Shown here: piece by piece, positions 35,782 to 44,871 of the stretch
Layout: each line of letters opens with the position of its first letter
Numbering within the stretch: position 1 is the first letter of the stretch
Assembly: GCF_025699255.1 (NCBI RefSeq)
Contig: NZ_JAILWA010000006.1
Location: forward strand, 1 to 64,000
DNA from: Nitrosopumilus sp.
Lineage (GTDB): Archaea; Thermoproteota; Nitrososphaeria; Nitrososphaerales; Nitrosopumilaceae
Length of the DNA stretch: 64,000 bases
Direction: 5' to 3'
Notes under the pieces: model-generated
What the model saw: only the letters and a program-made list of their open reading frames with translations
What the model was told of the DNA's origin: nothing
Database searches by the model: none
Translations under genes and position numbers: made by a program

Positions 35782-36269
35782 AAGGTAATGTCATAAAATA
35801 TTCTCAAGATAACGTCGACACTGACGTAATCATTCCGGGTCAGTACCTCAAAGTTCACGATTATGCAGAACTTGCAACACATGCAATGGAGGGATTAGAC
35901 CCTGATTTTCATTCCAAAGTAAAAGAAGGTGATTTTATTTTATCTGGTAAAAATTTTGGTTGTGGTTCATCTCGTGAACACGCTCCAATTGCATTGTCTC
36001 ATTCTGGAATCAAGGCAGTTCTTGCGTTGTCTTTTGCAAGAATTTTTTATCGCAATTCAGTTGATGGTGCATTTTTGTTACCTATTGAGATTGAACAAGA
36101 TGCATATGATGGAATTTCAGAAGGAGATGAAATAGACATTGATGTTGAATCAAATCAAATTAAAAACATTACAAAAAATCAAACATACAAAATGAAACCC
36201 TTTTCAGAAATTATCGGAAAGATAATTGCTGCTGGTGGATTATTCAAGTATAACCCTGATCAGGATTAA
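35778..36269 (+). CDS. Aconitase-family hydro-lyase, small subunit (archaeal LeuD/HacB type)
   Basis: 163 residues. [24 protein letters not shown] contains the specificity loop; [14 protein letters not shown] and [20 protein letters not shown] are the family signatures. From memory, methanogen isopropylmalate dehydratase small subunits read YLVY and homoaconitase ones YLRT at this loop. Here it is YLKV, with a positive residue in the position of the homoaconitase Arg, so homoaconitase or a mixed activity is plausible. It pairs with the preceding gene. Confidence 0.8.
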   Translation: MKGNVIKYSQDNVDTDVIIPGQYLKVHDYAELATHAMEGLDPDFHSKVKEGDFILSGKNFGCGSSREHAPIALSHSGIKAVLALSFARIFYRNSVDGAFLLPIEIEQDAYDGISEGDEIDIDVESNQIKNITKNQTYKMKPFSEIIGKIIAAGGLFKYNPDQD

Positions 36270-36270
36270 A

Positions 36271-37686
36271 ATGGGAAAAACTCTTTTCGAAAAGATTTGG
36301 GAATCACATGTTGTTGTAGAAAAACAAAACGATCCTTCTCTAATTTACATAGACAGGCATCTTGTTCATGAGGTAACTTCCCCACAAGCTTTTGAAGGAT
36401 TGCGAATTAACAAAAGAAAGGTTCGTAGACCTGACCTTACCATTGCTACAATGGATCACAATGTTCCAACCACTGACCGTACGTTGCCTATTTTAGATCA
36501 AACCTCTTCTGTTCAAATCCAAACTTTGGAAAAAAACTGCAAAGATTTTGGAATAAAATTATTTGATATTACTAGTCCTAATCAGGGAATTGTTCATGTA
36601 ATTGGGCCTCAATTGGGCATTACCTTACCTGGAACAACCATTGTTTGTGGCGATAGTCATACATCAACTCATGGTGCCTTTGGAGCTTTAGCGTTGGGGA
36701 TTGGAACAAGTGATGTTGAACATGTTTTGGCTTCTCAGACCATGTGGCTTGAAAAGCCTATTCCGTTTGAAATTAGAGTTGAAGGCAAACGAAAAAACCC
36801 TCACGCTGTAACTGCTAAAGATATTGTGTTGTCTATTATCAAACACATTGGAACTGGTGGTGGAACTGGAACTGTAATTGAATATCGCGGTGAGGGAATT
36901 ACTGATCTTTCAATGGAGCAAAGAATGACTATTTGTAATATGTCCATTGAAGCTGGGGCTCGTGCAGGTCTTATCGCTCCAGACGAAAAAACATTTGATT
37001 ATCTTAGAGGAAGAGAATACACTCCAAAAAATTATGAGTCCTTAGTTGATGATTGGAGAGAACATCTAAAGACAGACAGTGATGCAAAATTTGAAAAACA
37101 ATTTACATTGCACATAGATGATATTGCACCCCAAGTTAGCTGGGGAACCAATCCTGGAATGACTTGTGATGTGACAGAATCTGTTCCATCTCCTGATGAT
37201 TTTTCAAAGGGTGATCCTAATCAAAAGAAAGGTGCAGAAAAAGCACTTGATTACATGGATTTAAAACCTGGAACTCCTATGGAAGAAATCAAAATAGATA
37301 GAGTGTTTATTGGTTCTTGTACTAATGCAAGATTAGAAGATCTTATTGAAGCATCCAAAGTTATCAAAGGGCAAAAAGTATCTTCTCATGTAAAGGCCAT
37401 GGTTGTTCCTGGTTCTCAGATGGTAAAAAAACAAGCTGAAGAAATGGGCTTGGATAAAATTTTCATAAATGCAAATTTTGAATGGAGAGAAGCTGGTTGT
37501 AGCATGTGTCTTGGAATGAATCCTGATATTTTATCTCCAGGTGAACGTTGTGCAAGTACTTCTAATAGAAATTTTGAAGGCAGGCAAGGAACTGGTGGTA
37601 GAACACATTTGGTTAGTCCTGTAATGGCAGCAGCAGCAGCTATCAAAGGCCATTTTGTAGATGTTAGGAAGATGGATTTGAATTAA
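36271..37686 (+). CDS. leuC: 3-Isopropylmalate dehydratase, large subunit (bacterial type)
   Basis: 471 residues, starting at the ATG 1 nt after the previous stop (the longer frame from 36226 overlaps that gene). [75 protein letters not shown] and [31 protein letters not shown] are those of bacterial LeuC and include the three cluster cysteines. Converts 2- to 3-isopropylmalate in leucine synthesis. Tandem with its small subunit; acquisition from bacteria is likely. Confidence 0.94.
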   Translation: MGKTLFEKIWESHVVVEKQNDPSLIYIDRHLVHEVTSPQAFEGLRINKRKVRRPDLTIATMDHNVPTTDRTLPILDQTSSVQIQTLEKNCKDFGIKLFDITSPNQGIVHVIGPQLGITLPGTTIVCGDSHTSTHGAFGALALGIGTSDVEHVLASQTMWLEKPIPFEIRVEGKRKNPHAVTAKDIVLSIIKHIGTGGGTGTVIEYRGEGITDLSMEQRMTICNMSIEAGARAGLIAPDEKTFDYLRGREYTPKNYESLVDDWREHLKTDSDAKFEKQFTLHIDDIAPQVSWGTNPGMTCDVTESVPSPDDFSKGDPNQKKGAEKALDYMDLKPGTPMEEIKIDRVFIGSCTNARLEDLIEASKVIKGQKVSSHVKAMVVPGSQMVKKQAEEMGLDKIFINANFEWREAGCSMCLGMNPDILSPGERCASTSNRNFEGRQGTGGRTHLVSPVMAAAAAIKGHFVDVRKMDLN

Positions 37687-37687
37687 C

Positions 37688-38272
37688 ATGGAACCTTTCA
37701 AAAAAGTAACTAGTATTGTAACCCCTCTTGACAAGGTAAATGTAGATACAGATCAAATTGTTCCAAAACAATTTTTAAAATTAGTTCAAAAATCTGGGTT
37801 TGGCAAGTTTTTGTTTTATAATTGGAGATACGATGAGAATGAAAATAAAAAATCTGATTTTATCTTAAATGATTCTAAATTTGAGAATTCCAAAATTTTG
37901 GTAGCTGGAGATAATTTTGGATGTGGTTCTAGTCGTGAGCATGCAGTATGGGCTTTGCTTGACTATGGGTTTTCAGTAATAATTGCCCCTTCTTTTGCAG
38001 ATATCTTCTATAGTAATTGCTTCAAGAATGGAATTTTGCCCATTACTTTGGATGAAAATACTGTAGAAAAACTACAAAACGAATCTGGAGAAATTGAAGT
38101 GGATCTAGAAAATCAATCTATCGCCACTTCTTCCAAGAAGATATCTTTTGAGATTGATTCTTACAAGAAAAAAATTCTCTTAGAGGGACTAGATGATATT
38201 GCACAAACTCTTCAATACGAAGATAAAATATCTGCTTTTGAGAAAGAATCTAAAATCCCATCTGTTTTATAA
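37688..38272 (+). CDS. leuD: 3-Isopropylmalate dehydratase, small subunit (bacterial type)
   Basis: 194 residues with [54 protein letters not shown] and SFADIFYSNCFKNGILP, as in bacterial LeuD. The lengths and the QFLK loop differ clearly from the archaeal-type small subunit two genes upstream. Starts 1 nt after leuC. The gene ends by overlapping the convergent nucleotidyltransferase gene by 23 nt. Confidence 0.93.
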   Translation: MEPFKKVTSIVTPLDKVNVDTDQIVPKQFLKLVQKSGFGKFLFYNWRYDENENKKSDFILNDSKFENSKILVAGDNFGCGSSREHAVWALLDYGFSVIIAPSFADIFYSNCFKNGILPITLDENTVEKLQNESGEIEVDLENQSIATSSKKISFEIDSYKKKILLEGLDDIAQTLQYEDKISAFEKESKIPSVL

Positions 38273-38969
38273 TCTTCTTTACTGTCTTTTCATTTCTTTC
38301 TAAATATGTTGGTGACTCTGCATCAATCCATTCATTGTTTTCAATGTCTAAAGCACTGATTTTTCCTTCCTTTGATAATGGCTGTAAAATATCATATGAT
38401 AAATTGATCTCTTTTTGTTTTTGTTTTGATTTTATTTTTTTGATGATATCTTTTCCTAGCATATAGATTCCTAAGCATTCTGATAATTGTAATTTCATAA
38501 CTGGTTTTTCTTTGAACTCTGTAATGATTCCGTTTTCTACTGCTGCAAATCCTGTTTCTTCTTTTCTTTTAGTCCTAGTTGCAATACATGCTGAGCTTTT
38601 CTTCTCTTTGAACAATTCTCGCATTTTTTTCAAGTCTATGGCACATAGATTATCTACAAACCATAACACAAATTCAGATTCTTTTCCTAGTTTATTTTCA
38701 ATATGTAGAAGATCTCCGCCAGTTCCGCTTTGGGAATCTTGAACAAATGTGATGTTTTTCTGATTTTCAAAATAGTTCTTGATTTGACCTCCTAAGCCAT
38801 TAAAATCTGAAATAATGATCACTCCATCAATAAAACTAAATGATTTTAGATATTTTACCACATAATCTATCACTGGCTTGCCGTTGATGGGGATCATAGC
38901 TTTTGGAAAAAATTCTGTATATGGTTTGCCTCTTGTTCCCTTGCCTCCGGCAAGAATTACAGCTTTCAC
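38250..38969 (-). CDS. Nucleotide-sugar pyrophosphorylase-like nucleotidyltransferase
   Basis: 239 residues. GGKGTRGKPYTEFFPKAMIPINGKPVIDY is the NTP-binding motif of glucose-1-phosphate nucleotidylyltransferases; DNLCAIDLKKMRE supplies the DN metal-site region and EFKEKP follows. Makes an NDP-sugar for glycan or S-layer glycosylation. The short length means there is no acyltransferase domain. It lies directly downstream of S9, where RpoN/S2 genes sit in many archaea. Confidence 0.85.
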   Translation of the reverse strand: MKAVILAGGKGTRGKPYTEFFPKAMIPINGKPVIDYVVKYLKSFSFIDGVIIISDFNGLGGQIKNYFENQKNITFVQDSQSGTGGDLLHIENKLGKESEFVLWFVDNLCAIDLKKMRELFKEKKSSACIATRTKRKEETGFAAVENGIITEFKEKPVMKLQLSECLGIYMLGKDIIKKIKSKQKQKEINLSYDILQPLSKEGKISALDIENNEWIDAESPTYLERNEKTVKKIIKQMGF

Positions 38970-38972
38970 AGT

Positions 38973-39422
38973 CTAACGGTATGATTTCTGCTTTCTTCTT
39001 CTTGCACCAGGTCCGCCAAATTTCTTTGGTTCTTTTCTTCTGGCGTCTCCACTGACTAGGTATTTATCAAAATCAGTGATTCTTTTTCTAAGGTCTTCTC
39101 TAGTTGATTTAGGGAAAGGATGGTCTTTTGGATCTTTTTTGGATTTAGTCCATCCTGTTAAGGCTCTTGAAATTCCGGTAGCTGCTGCACTGGCTTGTCC
39201 CATAAATCCTCCACCTCTTACTCTTACAGAGATATCTATTTTGTCTCTCAAATCTCCTGTAATTTCTAATGGTGCTAAAATGACTTCACGTGCAGTTTCT
39301 TGTGGAATCATTTCTACTGGAATATTGTTAATTCTAATTTTTCCTTTACCTTTAGTAATGTAAACATGAGCACTAGCTGTTTTTCTTGTTGCAAAGTAGA
39401 TTTCAGTTTTTGGAGTTGTCAT
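38973..39422 (-). CDS. rps9: Ribosomal protein uS9 (S9)
   Basis: 149 residues. ATRKTASAHVYITKGKGKIRIN at the start, VRGGGFMGQASAAATGISRAL in the middle and the basic C-terminal tail GGPGARRRKQKSYR that reaches the decoding-site tRNA. It overlaps L13 by 4 nt on the same strand. Confidence 0.96.
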   Translation of the reverse strand: MTTPKTEIYFATRKTASAHVYITKGKGKIRINNIPVEMIPQETAREVILAPLEITGDLRDKIDISVRVRGGGFMGQASAAATGISRALTGWTKSKKDPKDHPFPKSTREDLRKRITDFDKYLVSGDARRKEPKKFGGPGARRRKQKSYR

Positions 39423-39916
39423 TCAGTCCACCCTATTACTCTACATAGTTCTCCAAGTGCTGTATAATTTGATGGAGTTTTTCTAATCATAGCTTTTTCA
39501 AATTGAATTTTTTCAAGTGATTTGACTTCTTTTGGAGAGCCAATGTATGTTCTTAATCTCTGATGGGCTTCCTTGCCTGATGGTTTTCTATCATATGGAA
39601 GCATTTGACGAATCATCTTTGCCATTACTGTATCTGGTCTTCTGTAGTGTACTGGTCCGTGTTTGTAATTGATGATGCTGTTAATTTCTAAAAATTCTCT
39701 ATACTCTTTAATTTGATTACTTCTTGTTCCACTCATCATGATTTTTTCACAATTTACAACTGATACTCTGTTTCCTTTGATTAACAATTTTGCAACGTTT
39801 GATGCTAATCTTCCTGCTATGTGGTTAGTTGCATCTATTACAATTGGTCTGTCAGTTCTTACAACTGTCTCTTGTTTTGATGCTCCCTTTGGTCTGTTTA
39901 ATCTTCCATTAGCCAA
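39419..39916 (-). CDS. rpl13: Ribosomal protein uL13 (L13)
   Basis: About 165 residues. RPIVIDATNHIAGRLASNVAKLL, VNCEKIMMSGTRSNQIKEYREF and RRPDTVMAKMIRQMLPYDRKPSGKEAHQRL identify archaeal L13. The open frame extends into L18e; I chose the TTG at 39916, which gives an 8-nt overlap with L18e. Later TTG codons would remove the unusual ~20-residue N-terminal lead. Confidence 0.9.
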   Translation of the reverse strand: MANGRLNRPKGASKQETVVRTDRPIVIDATNHIAGRLASNVAKLLIKGNRVSVVNCEKIMMSGTRSNQIKEYREFLEINSIINYKHGPVHYRRPDTVMAKMIRQMLPYDRKPSGKEAHQRLRTYIGSPKEVKSLEKIQFEKAMIRKTPSNYTALGELCRVIGWTE

Positions 39917-40256
39917 GTAATACAACTCCTTTCCCTGTTGGATTCTGTTCAATTAAATCTGAATGTGTGATAATTTTTCCGCCTTTTTCAATGATTTTGT
40001 TTGCAGCAGATTCTGAAATTGAGAATGAGAATAATGTGATTTTGTGAGAAATATTTCCTGTGCCGAGAATTTTGCCTGGGAATACTACGATGTCGTTTTC
40101 TTTAGTTAGCTGATCCACTCTGTTCAAGTTAAGATCTCTTCTTGCAATGGATGGTTTTAATGCATATTCTGCCAATTTAGCCCAAATTGGTGCATCGTTT
40201 TTGGATGATGCTTTCTTTAGATCTTTGGCCATATGTATAACGACTTGATTAGTCAT
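39909..40256 (-). CDS. rpl18e: Ribosomal protein eL18 (L18e)
   Basis: 115 residues, archaeal L18e: IWAKLAEYALKPSIARRDLNLNRVDQL, VVFPGKILGTGNISHKITL and NPTGKGVVLLG. Two starts are possible; the ATG at 40256 adds eight residues relative to the internal ATG at 40232. It sits between RpoD and L13 in the canonical archaeal order. Confidence 0.93.
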   Translation of the reverse strand: MTNQVVIHMAKDLKKASSKNDAPIWAKLAEYALKPSIARRDLNLNRVDQLTKENDIVVFPGKILGTGNISHKITLFSFSISESAANKIIEKGGKIITHSDLIEQNPTGKGVVLLG

Positions 40257-40301
40257 GTGAATAATGCGGTTTAAAACCCAAATATAATGTCTATGCTTAG
40301 A

Positions 40302-40967
40302 TTATTCTTCGACTTGGTCAATCATTTCCTTAAATTGACCTATTCTATTGCTGACCTCGTCAACTCCTGAAAGAATAATTTGTTCAGGATTGAGTGCTCC
40401 TGTTGATTCTACTGTAAGCACTTTGACATCTTCTTTGTCAGTATCCGTAAGTGTTGATACTGTAGCAGCATTCCATTTTGCATGTTCTGTACCGCGACCA
40501 AGTCTTGCATAACACTCTACTTTGATTCTTTGACCTGGTGCTAGTTGAACAATTGGAATTTTATCTGATGTTGGCTTGATGGAATCATCTTCAGAAGATA
40601 ATTCACTTGAAAGAACTGCACGTGTTACATCTGAATCTCCTGAATCTAAAACTAACATTACTTTACAGTTTGAGCATCCTGTTTCACTCTGACATTCACA
40701 TTTAGATGGCTCATTAAATCTAGCCAAATCTGTTGTTAATGGAATAAGTCCTAATCTGTGAGCCAAACCTTCATCTGGTAATACTGATGAATTTTCAATA
40801 ATATCTACAGTGTCTATTGCAAATGTTGGAACTCCATTTAGACAAACACGTCTTAACGCATTTGCATATTGTAATGGTATGCCTGTAAGTTTTACAGCAA
40901 TTTTTTGATTATCTTTACTAATTACATCTAAGGATGACAAATCTTGAACAAAATCTTCAAAGTCCAC
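40302..40967 (-). CDS. rpoD: RNA polymerase subunit D (Rpo3)
   Basis: 221 residues, the alpha/Rpb3-like assembly subunit. IPLQYANALRRVCLNGVPTFAIDTVDIIEN and the ends EGLAHRLGLIPLTTD mark the alpha-like core. A C-x-C-x5-C-x2-C cluster (SKCECQSETGCSNCK) lies in the small inserted domain near residue 88-100, resembling the zinc site of eukaryotic Rpb3 rather than the longer ferredoxin-like insert of some archaea. First gene of the RpoD-L18e-L13-S9 unit. Confidence 0.95.
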   Translation of the reverse strand: MDFEDFVQDLSSLDVISKDNQKIAVKLTGIPLQYANALRRVCLNGVPTFAIDTVDIIENSSVLPDEGLAHRLGLIPLTTDLARFNEPSKCECQSETGCSNCKVMLVLDSGDSDVTRAVLSSELSSEDDSIKPTSDKIPIVQLAPGQRIKVECYARLGRGTEHAKWNAATVSTLTDTDKEDVKVLTVESTGALNPEQIILSGVDEVSNRIGQFKEMIDQVEE

Positions 40968-41026
40968 ATAAAAATCTAGCTAGTTTCACGTATAGATAAA
41001 TAGCAAATAATACTACTATTATTGAA

Positions 41027-41713
41027 ATGGCAGATTATACATTAGTTAGATATTCTTTTGAAGGCGAAAAATTTGAGATTATGGTAAAACCAGATCCTGC
41101 ACTTGATTATCGATTGGGTAAGAAAAAGGACATTTCCTCAATATTGGTATCTGACGAAATATACACTGATGCCAGTAAAGGAACAAGGCCTACTGCTGAA
41201 AAATTACAACATGCTTTCAAAACTGAAGACTCTGCTGAAATTGCAGAGATTATTCTCAAGAAAGGAGATCTGAATTTAACCACTGATCAAAGGCGAAAAA
41301 TGATTGAAGAGAAAAAAAAACAGATAATTACATTTATTGCTAAAACTTATGTCGATCCTAAAACTCATCTGCCTCATCCACCACTTAGAATTGAACAAGC
41401 CATGAAAGATGGTAGAGTTTCAATAGATCCTCACAAAACAGTAGATGAACAAGTAAAGGATATTGTTGATAAATTACGTTCTATCATAGCTTTAAAATCT
41501 GAAAATCTAAAATTGGAAATTACAATCCCTGCTCAATATGCATCTCAATCATATGCAGTTTTGAAATCTGTTGGTTCTCTAAACAAAGAAGAATGGCAAA
41601 ATAATGGTTCACTAAAAGCAATACTTGAAATACCCGCTGCGGCAAGGCCAAACGTGATAGACAGATTAGGTTCTATAACTAAGGGTTCAGCCACAGTAGA
41701 GGTAATTCAATAA
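41027..41713 (+). CDS. sdo1: Ribosome-maturation protein SBDS homologue
   Basis: 228 residues with the three SBDS domains: FYSH-like N-domain (YTLVRYSFEGEKFEIMVKPDPALDYRLGKK), the helical middle domain (TDQRRKMIEEKKKQIITFIAKTYVDP, HPPLRIEQAMKDGRVSIDP) and a ferredoxin-like C-domain. Acts in large-subunit maturation. It opens the archaeal exosome superoperon. Divergent from rpoD, with a shared 59-nt promoter region. Confidence 0.95.
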   Translation: MADYTLVRYSFEGEKFEIMVKPDPALDYRLGKKKDISSILVSDEIYTDASKGTRPTAEKLQHAFKTEDSAEIAEIILKKGDLNLTTDQRRKMIEEKKKQIITFIAKTYVDPKTHLPHPPLRIEQAMKDGRVSIDPHKTVDEQVKDIVDKLRSIIALKSENLKLEITIPAQYASQSYAVLKSVGSLNKEEWQNNGSLKAILEIPAAARPNVIDRLGSITKGSATVEVIQ

Positions 41714-42396
41714 TGGATAATAAGAGAAAATACGTTATTCCAGGCGATGTGGTGACTACTGGCCCTTTTAGACCTGAACAAAATGTAATACTTGAAGGCA
41801 ATAAAATAATTTCAACTACTATTGGAATTTCTGAAATTTATGATGATTCTGTTAAAGTCATTCCGTTAACAGGAAAATACATTCCTAAAATCAACGATCT
41901 TGTAATTGGTAAAGTAATTTCTCATACTTCATTGTCATGGGAATTGGATATCAATTCTTGTTATGTAGGATTTTTACCTGCTCAAGATGTTTTTGGAAGA
42001 GATTTTTCAGCCCATGCTGATGAACTATCATCCAAATTAAAATCAGGAGACTTGGTGGCTGCAAGAATTGCTAATTTTGATAGAACAAGAGATCCTCTAG
42101 TTACAATATCTGACAGAGATTTAGGTAAAATTGATTCTGGAGACTTGGTAAAAATTTCACCAAGTAAGGTTCCACGCCTAATTGGAAAACGTGGAAGCAT
42201 GATTCAGATGATTGAAATGGCTACTAATGCTGCAGTGACTATAGGCCAAAATGGCTGGGTAGTTGTTTCTTGTGAAACTCCCGAGGGATTATTAAAGGCT
42301 AAAAAAGCAATTGAAATGATTAATGAAAAAGCACATGTTGCTAATTTGACTGATCAAGTGAAAGAAATGTTAGAAATAAAGGATGATGAATCATAA
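41713..42396 (+). CDS. rrp4: Exosome RNA-binding subunit Rrp4
   Basis: 227 residues: N-terminal domain (YVIPGDVVTTGPFRPEQN), S1 domain (NDLVIGKVISHTSLSWELDINS) and KH domain (SPSKVPRLIGKRGSMIQMIEMATNAAVTIGQNGWVVV). Caps the archaeal exosome ring formed by Rrp41 and Rrp42 and selects RNA. Shares one nucleotide with the preceding stop and one with rrp41. Confidence 0.95.
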   Translation: MDNKRKYVIPGDVVTTGPFRPEQNVILEGNKIISTTIGISEIYDDSVKVIPLTGKYIPKINDLVIGKVISHTSLSWELDINSCYVGFLPAQDVFGRDFSAHADELSSKLKSGDLVAARIANFDRTRDPLVTISDRDLGKIDSGDLVKISPSKVPRLIGKRGSMIQMIEMATNAAVTIGQNGWVVVSCETPEGLLKAKKAIEMINEKAHVANLTDQVKEMLEIKDDES

Positions 42397-43130
42397 TGGG
42401 CGGAAGAGACGCAACAATGGTCCTATTGGACGAGAATGGAATTCGTTGTGATGGTCGTAAAGTAGATGAACCACGACGAATTATGATTAGAGCCGGTGGA
42501 CTAAAGAATGCTGACGGTTCTGCTTACATTGAATTTGGTGATAACAAAATTCTAGTTGGTGTCTTTGGTCCAAGAGATGTCCATCCAAAACACATGTCTG
42601 ATACTGATACAGGAATTTTACGAGTTAGATATCATATGGAACCATTTTCTGTTGGTGAGAGAAAGAATCCTGCACCATCAAGAAGAGAAATTGAAATTTC
42701 CAAAGTAATCAAAGAGGCATTAGAGCCAGCAGTAATGTTGGAAAAATTCCCAAGAACTGCAGTTGATGTTTTCATTGAAGTATTACAAGCCGATGGTGGA
42801 ACTAGATGTGCTGCACTTACTGCAGCTTCTGTTGCATTGGCTGATGCAGGTATTCCTATGAGAGATATGGTTGCAGCAATTGCAGCAGGCAAAGTTGCTG
42901 ATACAGTTATTCTTGATGTCAACAATGAAGAAGATCAAGCTGGTCAAGCAGATATGCCAATTGGCTACATGCCAAGTCTTGAGAAAATTACATTATTACA
43001 ATTAGATGGAGTATTGACTCCTGAAGAATACAAGAAATGTGTTGATGTTGGAGTTCAAGGATGTAAACTTGTTTACGATTTACAAAAGAAAGCTCTTAAC
43101 GACAAATACTTTGGAAAGGGAAGCGATTAA
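42396..43130 (+). CDS. rrp41: Exosome catalytic subunit Rrp41
   Basis: 244 residues of the RNase PH fold: GIRCDGRKVDEPRRIMIRAGGL, GVFGPRDVHPKHMSD, RVRYHMEPFSVGERKNPAPSRREIEIS and AIAAGKVADTVILDVNNEEDQAGQADMPIGYMP, which includes the acidic catalytic residues. Phosphorolytic 3'-to-5' RNA degradation and tailing. Confidence 0.96.
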   Translation: MGGRDATMVLLDENGIRCDGRKVDEPRRIMIRAGGLKNADGSAYIEFGDNKILVGVFGPRDVHPKHMSDTDTGILRVRYHMEPFSVGERKNPAPSRREIEISKVIKEALEPAVMLEKFPRTAVDVFIEVLQADGGTRCAALTAASVALADAGIPMRDMVAAIAAGKVADTVILDVNNEEDQAGQADMPIGYMPSLEKITLLQLDGVLTPEEYKKCVDVGVQGCKLVYDLQKKALNDKYFGKGSD

Positions 43131-43132
43131 AA

Positions 43133-43951
43133 TTGACATCTACTTCTGTTATTGACGAACTAAAGAGAACTCAGATTCTTGAATTGTTAGAGCAAGGAAA
43201 GAGAGTTGATGGACGAGCATTTGATGAACCTCGTGAAATTTCAATTGAAACTAATGCAATTCCAAAAGCAAATGGTTCTGCAAGAATTCGTCTTGGAGAT
43301 ACTGAAGTAGTATGTGGTGTAAAAATTCAACCTGATAGACCTTTCCCAGACACTGGTGACAAAGGACTCTTCATTTGTACGGCTGAATTATTACCTTTAT
43401 CTCATCCTACAGTTGAGACTGGACCTCCACAACCTCCTGTAATTGAGTTAGCAAGAGTAGTGGATAGAGGAATCAGAGAGAGTCATATGATTGACGTTAC
43501 TCAATTAGTAATTGAAAAAGACAAATCTGTAATTGGTGTATTTGCAGATAATGTAGTTGTTGATTATGATGGAAATCTATTTGATGCATGCTCCTATGCT
43601 AGTACAGCAGCATTACTTTCATCTAAAACTCCAAAATGGAATTGGGTTGATGATGCTCCAGCACTTGCTGAGGGGGAAGAATCTGATTTACCAATAACAA
43701 CAATCCCTGTATCAGTCACTATGGGAAAAATTGGAAATCATATCATAGTTGATCCAAATGGTGATGAATGGGATAGCATGGATGCACGTATTACAATTAC
43801 CAGTGATTCTGATGGAAATATCTGTGCTTTACAAAAAGGTGGCAGCGATGGATTCACCCAAGATGAAATTAACAAATGCGGTGAAATATCTGTCAGAGTA
43901 GGCGCAAAAATAAGGGAAAAATTAAAAGAAGCTCAAAAAGGTGGTCAATAA
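43133..43951 (+). CDS. rrp42: Exosome subunit Rrp42
   Basis: 272 residues, inactive RNase PH-like partner of Rrp41: QGKRVDGRAFDEPREISIE, DTEVVCGVKIQPDRPFPDTGDKGLF and ELARVVDRGIRESHMIDV. TTG start 2 nt after rrp41. The downstream gene begins 1 nt past its stop. Confidence 0.95.
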   Translation: MTSTSVIDELKRTQILELLEQGKRVDGRAFDEPREISIETNAIPKANGSARIRLGDTEVVCGVKIQPDRPFPDTGDKGLFICTAELLPLSHPTVETGPPQPPVIELARVVDRGIRESHMIDVTQLVIEKDKSVIGVFADNVVVDYDGNLFDACSYASTAALLSSKTPKWNWVDDAPALAEGEESDLPITTIPVSVTMGKIGNHIIVDPNGDEWDSMDARITITSDSDGNICALQKGGSDGFTQDEINKCGEISVRVGAKIREKLKEAQKGGQ

Positions 43952-43952
43952 A

Positions 43953-44165
43953 ATGGCAAAAGGAAAAAAATCACTTAAAGGATTGGGTGCCCGTTATGGA
44001 ATTAAAATCAGAAAACAATATACAAAAATTCACTTACAATTAAAAGAAAAACGAACTTGTCCTGAATGTGGTTCTCAAACATTTAGTCGTGATGCAGTAG
44101 GTATCTGGTCTTGCAAAAAATGCAGCTATAAAGTAGCTGGAACAGCATATGACGTTAAACTTTAG
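43953..44165 (+). CDS. rpl37ae: Ribosomal protein eL43 (L37Ae)
   Basis: 70 residues starting at the ATG after rrp42 (MAKGKKSLKGLGARYGIKIRK), with zinc ribbon CPECGSQTFSRDAVGIWSCKKC. The four-cysteine ribbon near residues 35-56 is diagnostic. It overlaps pcc1 by 17 nt. Confidence 0.96.
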   Translation: MAKGKKSLKGLGARYGIKIRKQYTKIHLQLKEKRTCPECGSQTFSRDAVGIWSCKKCSYKVAGTAYDVKL

Positions 44166-44394
44166 TGCAAAAATTATTGTTGATGCAAAAGACAAAACTC
44201 AAGCAATTTATGATTCTGTAAATATTGATAACGAATTTTATCCAGAAAACCCCGTGAAAACTAAGATACACTTTGATGAAAAAATTGTCATTTTGGCAGA
44301 AGCAGAACAATTAACTCATCTTAGAGCAAATTTGAATTCTACACTTAGATTAATCCAGGCCAGTTTTGACTCGATTGAATCGGTAAAGATATAA
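44149..44394 (+). CDS. pcc1: KEOPS complex subunit Pcc1
   Basis: 81 residues with the Pcc1/CTAG fold pattern: SAKIIVDAKDKTQAIYDSVNIDNEF and LTHLRANLNSTLRLIQASFDSI. Dimerisation subunit of the complex that adds threonylcarbamoyl to tRNA A37. Located in the exosome superoperon as in other archaea. No other KEOPS gene is in this window. Confidence 0.9.
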   Translation: MTLNFSAKIIVDAKDKTQAIYDSVNIDNEFYPENPVKTKIHFDEKIVILAEAEQLTHLRANLNSTLRLIQASFDSIESVKI

Positions 44395-44417
44395 TGAAAC
44401 AAATTTTTTGTTAAAAT

Positions 44418-44819
44418 ATGTCAGCAGGACAAATGCCACCTTGGCTTCAAGAACAACTAATGAAATTACAACAATCTCAACAAAGCCTCCAATCCATTAT
44501 GACTCAAAAACAACACCTTGACATTGAGAAAGCCGAGACTGAAAAAGCTCTTGAAGAGTTAAAAAAAATTGCAGATGGTGATGCTGTTTTCAAACAAGCT
44601 GGTACTGTCTTGATTAAATCCAAAAAACAGGAATTAATTGATGAATTGGAAGAAAGAATAGAGATGAGTAAAACTCGTGCAACTGTTCTTGAAAAACAGG
44701 AAACCCGTATGAAAGAAACTCTAAAAGAACAAGAAGCAAAAATTACTGAAATGATGAAAGGTGGCTCTGCAAATGCCCCTCCAAATTCTCCTCCTTCAGA
44801 AGATAATCCTAGAAAATAA
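44418..44819 (+). CDS. pfdB: Prefoldin beta subunit
   Basis: 133 residues: two long coiled-coil helices around a beta hairpin (ADGDAVFKQAGTVLIKSKKQELIDELEERIE). Co-chaperone that hands unfolded proteins to the thermosome. The last ~20 residues are a proline/serine-rich tail. Downstream of pcc1, as is usual in archaea. Confidence 0.92.
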   Translation: MSAGQMPPWLQEQLMKLQQSQQSLQSIMTQKQHLDIEKAETEKALEELKKIADGDAVFKQAGTVLIKSKKQELIDELEERIEMSKTRATVLEKQETRMKETLKEQEAKITEMMKGGSANAPPNSPPSEDNPRK

Positions 44820-44871
44820 AATTCAATCCTATTTCATATAAGATATTAACAATTCTTTTCAGATACTTGTT

